Assembly (NCBI GenBank): GCA_036365145.1
Contig: JAEOAD010000026.1
Coordinates: 4,674,001-4,738,000 of the forward strand
Direction: 5' to 3'
Length of the DNA: 64,000 nucleotides
Source of the DNA: Orientallactaga sibirica
Lineage: Eukaryota; Chordata; Mammalia; Rodentia; Dipodidae
The translations under genes were made by a program, and so were the position numbers. Of the stretch, positions 34,893 through 44,299 are shown piece by piece. Below the pieces are notes generated by a model. It saw only the letters and a program-made list of their open reading frames with translations. It had not been told where the DNA came from and ran no database searches. How positions within the stretch are numbered: the stretch's first letter is position 1; each line of letters begins with the position of its first letter.

Positions 34893-34983
34893 GTTACTGT
34901 AAAATTATGGTGATCATACAGTGTACCACTGTAAAAAGGAGACATCTACCAGCAGAACAGAGAAAGATAGGATCAGAATAACT

Positions 34984-35026
<43 letters not shown>
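34984..35026. repeat. (GT)n microsatellite
   Basis: About 20 uninterrupted GT units after taac. Confidence 0.97.
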
Positions 35027-35065
35027 TGAACAAAGATTGAAGGAAAATATTTTTTAAAAAAAACT

Positions 35066-35410
35066 ACTTTTGCACACAGTGACAAAATAACTGAGATGGT
35101 CAACTTAAGAAAGGGAAGGTTCGCTTCGGTCACAGTTTCAGAGGATTCAGTCCATGGCTGCATCAGGCCTGGTGGCCCAGTGTGTCATGGCACAAGGACA
35201 TGCTGCTCATCCCAGGGTGGACGGGAAGCCCAGAGAGAAAGAAGGATGTGGGGTGGCGCTATCTCCTTAAGAGCATGCCCAGTGACCCAATTTCCTTCCA
35301 CGAAGCCCTGCCTCCTAGAGCTACTGCTCCTCCCCAGCAGAGCCGCACACTGGGGACCACACTGCAACACAGCATGCCGGCCTTTGGGGACATTCAGGAA
35401 CTAAACTGTA
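35066..35410 (-). mobile_element. LTR fragment, ERVL/MaLR-like, reverse
   Basis: On the minus strand the right-to-left order ends ccctttcttaagttgaccat then ctcagttattttgtcactg, the usual 3' end of rodent MaLR/ERVL LTRs. Preceded by tggactgaatcctctgaaac. No internal retroviral sequence beside it. Confidence 0.6.
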
Positions 35411-36331
35411 CTCATGTCCACAAATGGTTGGGACAATTGGGCACCCACATACATATAAAGGAACTCCATGCCATGTTTTATATCTTATACAAGGATTAAT
35501 TCAAAAATTGCAAATACAGGCTCCCAAGACAGTATATATCTGTCGTATATAAATAAGTGAAAACTTAATGGTTGGAAAGCAAAGTTTAAAAACCCTGAGG
35601 GAGAGATGTGAGCAGGTACTTAAACAGAGAGGATATTCAGGTGGCAAATAAACATGGCGTAATTATCTATCAAGAAAATGCAAATTACCCCACAAAGGAA
35701 TGCCACTATGTCCCCATTAGAGTACAGACAAAGGGACAGCAGGAACAATACCCAGTGCTGTTAAGAACACAGCAGCTGCAAGTCACATCGACAGCTGCTG
35801 AATGCAAATATCCAGAAAAAAAAATAGGTTGGCTGTTTCTTATTCATTGAAATTTAGACTTATCTTATGTCCCAGGTATTTATCTTAGAAAGGTAACAAC
35901 CCATACATGAATTTTAGCTACTCTATTCATAATTTTCCCAAAGGGCAAACAATCGTGATGTCTTTCAACAGGCGATGGGATGCCCATGCTTGGACAATAG
36001 GCTGGCACTCAGCAAACTCCTGAGCAAGGACGGGTGAGAGTGAGAGGCGCTATGCTGAGGGAGAAGACCCTCTCCAATTGTAACAACTACATCCCATTTG
36101 GGAAAGGTGAAAGTCTACAAAGTGTGGTGACTGGGGTGAAGGGTAGAGAACAGCTGACTCCACAAAGAAGTATATGAAAGCAATTTGGGGTGCTGTAGCA
36201 TGTCCTGACACATGTTAACATGCCAGTTCTGTATCTCAAAGTCACAGTTGAAGGAAGATACACATCCTAAAATTCAGAGCGCAAGAGTTCATTTACTAGA
36301 AAGGAATGGGAACTAGGAAGTACTGGCAGCT

Positions 36332-38921
36332 GTACAAGGTAGTGTGTACAGTACAGTGGTGAACGTGACACCTGTACACTAATGCCAGTGTGTGTGTACA
36401 GTACAGTGGTGAATGTGGCACCTGTACACTAATGCCAGTGCATGTGTACAGTACAGTGGTGAACGTGGTACCTGTACACTAATGCCAGTGAGTGTGTAAC
36501 AGTACGGTGAGAAATGTGGCACCTGTACACTAATGACAGTGAGTGTGTACAGTACAGTGGTGAATGTGGCATTTGTACACTAATTCCAGTGAGTGTGTAC
36601 AGTTCAGTGATGAACGTGGCATCTGTACACTAATGCCAGTGTGTACAGTACAGTGAGAAATGTGGCACCTGTACACTAATGCCAGTGAGTATGTACAGTA
36701 CAATGATGAACGTGGCACCTGTACACTAATGCCAGTGAGTGTGTACAGTACAGTGATGAATGTGGCATCTGTACACTAATTCCAGTGAGTGTGTAGAGTA
36801 CAGTGGTGAATGTGGCACCTGTACACTAATGCCAGTGAGTGTGTACAGTACAGTGATGAACGTGGCATCTGTACACTAATTCCAGTGAGTGTGTAGAGTA
36901 CAGTGGTGAACGTGGCACCTGTACACTAATGCCAGTGAGTGTGTACAGTACAGTGATGAACGTGGCACCTGTACACTAATGCCAGTGAGTGTGTACAGTA
37001 CAGTGATGAACGTGGCACCTGTACACTAATGCCAGTGAGCGTGTACAGTTCAGTGATGAATGTGGCATCTGTACACTAATTCCAGTGAGTGTGTAGAGTA
37101 CAGTGGTGAATGTGGCACCTGTACACTAATGCCAGTGAGTGTGTGCAGTTCAGTGATGAACGTGGCATCTGCACACTAATGCCAGTGAATATGTAACAGT
37201 ACAGTGAGGAATGTGGCACCTGTACACTAATGCCAGTGAGCGTGTACAGTTCAGTGATGAAAGTGGCACCTGTACACTAATGCCAGTGAGTGTGTACAGT
37301 ACAGTGATGAACGTGGCACCTGTACACTAATGCCAGTGAGCATGCACAGTTCAGTGATGAACGTGGCATCTGTACACTAATTCCAGTGAGTGTGTAGAGT
37401 ACAGTGGTGAATGTGGCACCTGTACACTAATGCCAGTGAGTGTGTGCAGTTCAGTGATGAACGTGGCACCTGTACACTAATGCCAGTGAATATGTAACAG
37501 TACAGTGAGGAATGTGGCACCTGTACACTAATGCCAGTGAGTGTGTACAGTACAGTGGTGAACGTGGCACCTGTACACTGATGCCAGTGAGTGTGTACAG
37601 TTCAGTGGTGAACGTGGCACCTGTACACTAATGCCAGTGAGTGTGTACAGTACAGTGGTGAACGTGGCACCTGTACACTAATGCCAGTGAGTGCGTACAG
37701 TACAGTGGTGAACGTGGCACCTGTACACTAATGCCAGTGAGTGCGTACAGTACAGTGAGGAACGTGGCACCTGTACACTAATGCCAGTGAGCGCGTACAG
37801 TTCAGTGGTGAACGTGGCACCTGTACACTAATGCCAGTGAGCGCGTACAGTTCAGTGATGAACGTGGCACCTGTACACTAATGCCAGTGAGCGTACAGTT
37901 CAGTGATGAACGTGGCACCTGTACACTAATGCCAGTGAGGGCGTACAGTTCAGTGATGAACGTGGCACCTGTACACTAATGCCAGTGAGCGCGTACAGTT
38001 CAGTGATGAACGTGGCACCTGTACACTAATGCCAGTGAGCGCGTACAGTTCAGTGATGAACGTGGCACCTGTACACTAATGCCAGTGAGCGCGTACAGTT
38101 CAGTGATGAACGTGGCACCTGTACACTAATGCCAGTGAGCGCGTACAGTTCAGTGATGAACGTGGCACCTGTACACTAATGCCAGTGAGCGCGTACAGTT
38201 CAGTGATGAACGTGGCACCTGTACACTAATGCCAGTGAGCGAGTACAGTTCAGTGATGAACGTGGCACCTGTACACTAATGCCAGTGAGCGTACAGTTCA
38301 GTGATGAACGTGGCACCTGTACACTAATGCCAGTGAGCGTACAGTTCAGTGATGAACGTGGCACCTGTACACTAATGCCAGTGAGCGTGTACAGTTCAGT
38401 GATGAACGTGGCACCTGTACACTAATGCCAGTGAGCGTGTACAGTTCAGTGATGAACGTGGCACCTGTACACTAATGCCAGTGAGCGTGTACAGTTCAGT
38501 GATGAACGTGGCACCTGTACACTAATGCCAGTGGCGTGTACAGTTCAGTGATGAACGTGGCACCTGTACACTAATGCCAGTGGCGTGTACAGTTCAGTGA
38601 TGAACGTGGCACCTGTACACTAATGCCAGTGAGCGTGTACAGTTCAGTGATGAACGTGGCACCTGTACACTAATGCCAGTGAGCGTGTACAGTTCAGTGA
38701 TGAACGTGGCACCTGTACACTAATGCCAGTGAGCGTGTACAGTTCAGTGATGAACGTGGCACCTGTACACTAATGCCAGTGAGCGCGTACAGTTCAGTGA
38801 TGAACGTGGCACCTGTACACTAATGCCAGTGAGCGCGTACAGTTCAGTGATGAACGTGGCACCTGTACACTAATGCCAGTGAGTGTGTACAGTACAGTGA
38901 GGAATGTGGCATCTGTACACT
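36332..38921. repeat. 50-bp minisatellite (~2.6 kb, about 51 units), CpG-rich right half
   Basis: Consensus: gtgagcgtgtacagttcagt, gatgaacgtggcacctgtac, actaatgcca. Left half (to about 37,700): many gtgtgtacagtacagtggtg, aatgtggcatc and taattcc variants. Right half (about 37,780-38,870): over twenty almost identical units with gcgcgtacag and gaacgtggcacc. 46- to 48-bp units occur at 37,890, 38,290-38,340 and 38,530-38,590. No open coding frame of interest. Confidence 0.95.
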
Positions 38922-39234
38922 TTACCACCACAGTGGCATGTAAACTTGTTTACACTGAGGCAAGAAATGTGACAATGCTTCTTATACTGAAAGTGACAAC
39001 AACGGACAACTTGACTCACAGGCATTTTCAGCAGAAAGCACGTGTTTTCACTATCGCGCAATCCACACTGCTGATGGCTGATGGCTTTAACTTTAGTTTT
39101 CAAGACTAATTTTCTCACTAGCACTTAGCCCATTTGCCAGTTTCTTCAAACTGGGTCAAATTATAACTCCCAAAATGTCAAGACATAAACCTATAAAGAA
39201 CAATTCAGGTTTGTGAGATGTTTGGATTTTTTAA

Positions 39235-39450
39235 ATTAAAAGTGTTTGTAAAAGTAACACAGAATACCAATGACATGAGAGCAGAAAGGGGAACTATCTG
39301 GAGGAAGAAGGGACCCAGCCAGCAAGAGGAAGAGTAGGGAAGGTGACAGACAAATTAGAACAACGTATGACACATATATATGAAAATGACAAAATGAAAC
39401 CCATTACTTTGTATGCTAACTTAAGTAATCCATTTGTAAAAAAGTAAAAA
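39235..39450 (+). mobile_element. Rodent L1 3' UTR fragment, forward
   Basis: aataccaatgacatgagagc agaaagggg, ggaggaagaagggacc, atatatgaaaatgacaaaat gaaacccattac and tttgtatgctaactt follow the Lx-type rodent L1 3' end. Confidence 0.7.
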
Positions 39451-40888
39451 CAAATTAGTGGTTTGGGACTCTCAAGGAAAAGTATATATACATGCATAGT
39501 GCAAACCCTACTGTGAAATGAAACAGAATGTATAAAGATGAAATGTGCTTTGTATAAAACAAGTAACAAAAACACTGTGGAATTAAAGATATCTGTATGA
39601 ATATTATTTGCATATTAATGTGGATTATTCAAAGTGACGAACAAAACTAAGTTATGAGATTTTTAAGATTAATAATGGATACAAACATGTGCAGCCAATT
39701 TCATTATTCATCAATTCTACATTACTAAGCTATATCTGTAATCCTAAAGTCAATTTTGAAAAATTCAAGCCATAGGACCTCAAGTTTTAAGCAAGCTGAC
39801 ATCCTGCCTTCCTGCCTCAGCTCACATATTGTTCACGGGTGACAGTACCCCAAGCATAGCCATGGAATTTGACCTAATGTCCCTAAATGTAAGAAGGCTA
39901 CAATGTGCCTTGCAAAGCACAGATAAGGTTAGGTTAGCTCATTCAAGAAAGCCATATAGTGTTGCAGGCCTTGAGGTCAATGCTAATGAATCAACAGAAC
40001 ATATTAAGTCAGACACTCTAAACAGAAGCAAACATAAACAAGGTTCTGTGCTGGTCAGTTGACAAAAATGCTCAGCCCACAGACTGACAGGAACCTAGCT
40101 CATTTCTGCTCAGAGCCATGACTCAGTGTTGGCGGCACCTTCCTGGAATGTGAATGCTATGAATGGGAAGAATGAGATTCAACTAGAGGTAGGAAAGACC
40201 CCTTAGTCTTCCTCCTTGGCTCAGACTCCCAGGGAGGCAAGTAGACAGAACCTACTGTTCACTGCCCTCCAGAGTTCTAGGGAGGAAGCTTCCGCAAGCA
40301 GACGGATGATGACAAACAACCCTAACAGCCGCACATCACTAAAGATGTCTCTCAATGTGCCAGCACTCTTCAAACCAACATGTGTATGGCGGCTCTGTGA
40401 GAGACAGCATGCCAGGGAAGATCCTTGGGAGAGAAAGCAGTTGCCCTTTTTGCCTGTCAGCACCCATGTCTAGTCTAAAGGCAAACAGGAAACAAACACA
40501 CAGACAAAACAAAGTAAAGCTCAAAGTTCAATAATTAAACAAATCACATATGTAATAGAGAACAGCTGGCAAGGAGCAACACCGTACATAAGACCATGTT
40601 CAGAAGAGGTGCCATTTGAGCCGAGGGCCGAATGAGAAGCCAGCCCAGGAGTACATTGCTTCAGGGAAGGAGGGTGAAGGCAGAGATGGCATAGGGACTC
40701 AAAGACCGCCCCTGGACAAGGAAAGAATGGAATGAAGTGGAGTGCCCAACTGCAGTCATGGAGAGCAGGCATCATTACCCCATGTTCAAAGGAGGAACCT
40801 GTAGTTGAGGTGGTAGCTTGGTAGGACAGAACCTGACCAACATGTGCCAAGCCCTGGACACCACCCCCAGCCCTGAAGACAGACAGAC
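39451..40888. other. Intron, unique
   Basis: No recognisable element in about 1.4 kb. ORFs at 40,216-40,473 and 40,521-40,922 are on opposite strands, without domains. Confidence 0.45.
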
Positions 40889-41012
40889 AGCTGAGTTCAG
40901 AGAGGTAAAGAAACGTGCTCAAGTTGCACAGCTAGTGGATGAGAATTCAGGCTTAAATAGATCACTTCCCAAATCTGCACTCTTTCATCTACATCACCAG
41001 CTTCCTTCCTGT
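40888..41012 (-). repeat. MIR, reverse
   Basis: cagctgagttcagagaggta, tgctcaagttgcacagctag, tggatgagaattcaggctta, aaatctgcactctttc: the clearest MIR in the window. Confidence 0.85.
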
Positions 41013-41049
41013 CCACCCAATGACTCCTGAAAATTGGATGTGCTAACTA

Positions 41050-41490
41050 TGCATGCATATCTAATTCTGTATGCACATACATGCATATCTAACTCTATGC
41101 ACATGCATATCTAACTCTGTATACACATACATGCATATCTAACTCCATGCACATGCATGCATATCTAACTCTGTATGCACATACATGCATATCTAACTCT
41201 GTGTGTACAAGCATACATGCCATATCTAACTCTGTACATACACGCATATCTAACTCTGTGTGTACAAGCATACATGCCATATCTAACTCTGTACATACAT
41301 ACATATCTAACTCTGTATGCACGTGCATGCATATTTAACTCTGTATGCACGTGCATACATACATATCTAACTCTGTATGCACGTGCATGCATATCTAACT
41401 CTATGTGTACACGCATACATGCATATCTAACTCTGTGTGTACACACATACATGCATAATCTAACTCTGTGTGTACACACACACATATCTT
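41050..41490. repeat. ~28-36 bp minisatellite (catgcatatctaactctgta)
   Basis: About 14 units of acatgcatatctaactctgt followed by variable atgcacata / gtgtacaagca linkers. Long ORFs on both strands (63-106 aa, RVRYACM-type repeats) are a by-product. Confidence 0.93.
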
Positions 41491-42470
41491 AACATAAAGC
41501 AGTTAAAGAAATTACTGAATGGGCAGCTGGCACAGGCTGCCACTCTGCCAGTGTGCACTGAGGATCTCGTGCACTGCTGCACAGTCACACCTAGTGCTGA
41601 CACATGCGCAGTCCTTACACTATCGCCCGCATTCCATACTTGCCAACCCCAGATGTCAGGGCTTTGTCTCAACCACAAGCTAATAATATAGCCCTCCCCT
41701 ATGAGACACAACAAGAACATGGCTTTTATTTTATAGGAAAAGAAGGTAAGGGGAGGTTAAAGTGTACAGTTTCCTTCTGCACATTCCCATGGTCCTAACA
41801 AGCAGTTCTGTTTTGCACATGCTATTTATAGACACTTTAATTCTGGAATGCTCTAGGCCAGGCACTTGGGTTTCCCATTTCTTCCTCTGTTTTTGTTTTC
41901 TTAGGTAGTTATTTATGTGGCTGTCCTCCTAACTAAATGGACCAATCTGGGCATAAAGCATTTTCTCATTTTCTCGGCTTATAGGAAGGAGTGGTTTATT
42001 TCAGCACGGCAGATACCATCTTGAGGTCTCCAGAGAGTGACAAATGACAAGTCTCTCTTTCTTGACTAACATTTCGTACTCAAGAGTCAAGTGATGACGT
42101 TGGGGAACAAATCTCTCTTCTCCTGACAATTTGCACTTATTTTCTTAATAGCTCTGCTAAGATTCAATGAATTTTAGTTTGCTTAGAGCCTACTTAGTGC
42201 CTGCCACCAGGCACGGGAAGCCTTCATTCATCAGCATAATAGTCCTATTGGTGAGGCACTCCTGTGAAATTGTGACAGCAATTCCACAACAGAAATAGCA
42301 GGGATGGAGCAAAGGAATTGTCTTTGAATAAAAACAAATAAAAAATAAAAAAGCTATCAGAACAGAGGAGCAGATCCTATGGAAACAGAAACTTAATAAA
42401 TTATTTTGATTGAGAATTGTTCAGAAATCTCTTTTGGACATATTATCAATGTTGTTAAAAATAACTGTTC
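41491..42470. other. Intron, unique
   Basis: Nothing recognised apart from a possible MIR core near 42,185-42,265. Confidence 0.45.
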
Positions 42471-42473
42471 CAT

Positions 42474-42712
42474 GGGCTGGAGAGATGGCTTAGTGGTTAA
42501 GGCGCCTGCCTCCTAAGCCTAAGAACGCCGGTTCCAATCCCCAGGTCCCACATTTAGCCAGATGCAAAGGGCACAATACCGCACTTGACCACAAGGGGGT
42601 GCACGCATCTGTATTTCATTCACAGCAGCTGAGAGGCTGCTGGCGCGCCCATCTCTGTCTTCCTCTCCCTCTCTCTCTGTCTCTCTCTGTGTCTCTCTCC
42701 AAAAAAATAAAT
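42474..42712 (+). mobile_element. tRNA-headed SINE, long subtype with CTCF-like core
   Basis: gggctggagagatggcttag head, gatgcaaagggcacaatacc gcacttg insertion, ccacaagggggtgcac at 42,589-42,604, (CT)n/CTGT tract, aaataaataa tail. Confidence 0.92.
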
Positions 42713-42744
42713 AATAACTGTTCCATAGGATTATCTCTCTATCT

Positions 42745-42942
42745 GTTTATAAAATATTTTTTATTTTATTTATTTGCAAGCAAAGAAAGAGACACATAAA
42801 AAGAACAAGTGCAGCAGAGCCTCTAGTCACTGCAAACAAGCTCCAGATGCATGCCCCACTTTGTGCTTCTGGCTTTATGTAGATGCTGGGGAACCAAACT
42901 CAGGTCGTTAGGCTTTGCAGGCAAATACCTTAACTGCTTGGG
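42745..42942 (-). mobile_element. tRNA-headed SINE, reverse, head truncated
   Basis: tttatttatttgcaagcaaa, gccccactttgtgcttctgg, and ends aataccttaactgcttg. The last ~25 bp (inverted head) is replaced by a B1 tail (gagagtgagaccctgcctta). Confidence 0.85.
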
Positions 42943-42975
42943 TGAGAGTGAGACCCTGCCTTAAGAAAAAAAATA

Positions 42976-43190
42976 AGGGGCTGGAGAGATGGCTTAGCAG
43001 TTAAAACACTTGCCTGCAAAGTCTAACGACCTGAGTTTGGTTCCCCAGGATCCATGTTAAGCCAGATGCACAAGGTGGCACATGTGTCTAGAGTTCATTT
43101 GTAGTGGCTAGAGGCCCTGTCACACCCATTCTCTCTCTGCCTATTTTTCTCTCTCTCTCTCAAGTACATAAAGAAAAGACTTTTAAAAAA
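42976..43190 (+). mobile_element. tRNA-headed SINE, forward
   Basis: ggggctggagagatggctta gcagttaaaac ... ctctctctctcaagtacata. Confidence 0.92.
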
Positions 43191-43689
43191 TGTATTTTAT
43201 ATTCAGTACCCACAGATGTCTTCACCGCTCCTAGGCTATGTAAGAAGCACTGGTCTGCCAGGAAGCACAGGGTGAGCTTAGAGAGATCGAAGCTGAACTT
43301 TGAGAATTAGAGTTGTCTCAGAACAACTGAAGAACAGGCGCAGGTAAAAACCCAACATGCTCTTCCCCATGTTACAAAAGAAGTTTTTTGAAAGTTCATT
43401 TTCAAGTCAGTTGTTTAGAACATTTTAGGCATTGTTCTAGTAAAAGATTCTGGTTATAAAGGGTACTTATATTCTCAAGCTGGTTCACAATGGTCTTGTT
43501 CATGTAAAATGAAACATGGATTATAGGACTAGCAATGTTATAGGAAGGAGAAGAAATGGAAGTTATGTTCATTACAAGGTTACAAGGGCTTTCACAAAAG
43601 CAATCTTACCCAATATTTGGTTTTAATAGTCCTGTAAGGCACATTATTATGTCTTCCTGTGATGGTAAGGGTTCTCATGCTGATAAAAG

Positions 43690-43795
43690 TAACTTGCCCT
43701 AGGTAATAGCTGGTAACTGGCAGAAGAATAAATAAAAGAAAAACTCCAAACCTAGAACCATTTGTCTGTGAAGCCTACACTCTACTCCTATGGAA
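43690..43795 (-). repeat. MIR, reverse
   Basis: agtaacttgccctaggtaat agctggtaactggcagaa and agcctacactctactcc. The flanks 43,191-44,115 are unique intron. Confidence 0.7.
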
Positions 43796-44117
43796 TGTGG
43801 CATCTTTTTAAAACATTTATAAGAATGGCTTCTTAATGCTTCCCAAACAGGAATGTCAGAGATACATTTCCTGACTCCAAAGAACCTTGGGTGCAGAGAG
43901 AATGCCTTCTTCCACTTTGTCTCTCCAGTGTGGTATCTGAAATAGAGTGTCGTAACTACTAAATGAACAAATTCACAGAAAATGAGTTCCTCAAAGGCAG
44001 GGTTGGCTTTTTATTCATTATGTAAACATATATGGTCAAGAAAACATGCATAATAATTACCAACAAATACTTTATTAACTCAAAATTGAAGGTCAGCTAG
44101 AATACCTCTCATTTAGC

Positions 44118-44293
44118 TTTTTTTTTGGGGGGGGGCCTGGAGGGGTTGAGGCAGGGTCTCACTCTAGCCCAGACTGACCTGGATCCCATGCTGTCATTGA
44201 ATTTAGCCCAGGCTGTCATTGAATTTATAGCAATCCTCTTACCTCAGCTTCCTAAATGCTGGGATTAAAGGTGTGAGCCACCATGCCTGGCTT
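44118..44293 (-). mobile_element. B1 SINE, reverse, with internal duplication
   Basis: T/G-run, gggtctcactctagcccaga, then gctgtcattgaatttagccc repeated as gctgtcattgaatttatagc (about 28 bp duplicated), then gctgggattaaaggtgtgag. Confidence 0.88.
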
Positions 44294-44299
44294 CATTTG

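Larger units (their letters stand above)
33450..36240 (+). mobile_element. Ancient L1 (L1M-type) ORF2 3' region, decayed and interrupted by SINEs
   Basis: Segments in L1 order: 33,470-33,745 (gaattgtcaactgggaatac ... ctttcaggaatgatg), 33,940-34,205 (tacactgaaaactacgaaat ... ggaaaagcaaaggaacagaa), 34,895-34,985, and 35,640-35,930 (aaatgcaaattaccccacaa; tatttatcttagaaaggtaa). Interrupted by three SINEs, a GT tract and an LTR-like piece. Frames are broken throughout; it is a fossil with no intact reverse transcriptase. Confidence 0.7.

Noticed and set aside
33450..36240. Intact LINE-1 with coding capacity
   Set aside because: Only decayed ORF2-3' segments, with stops and SINE interruptions; no ORF1 or complete reverse transcriptase.
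915..38921. CRISPR-array look-alikes (regularly spaced repeats)
   Set aside because: Units are contiguous tandem repeats without unique spacers, in a mammalian intron; no cas genes.
41165..41485. 106-aa minus ORF and its + strand counterparts
   Set aside because: Repeat-driven (RVRYACM units) from the 41.05-41.49 kb minisatellite.
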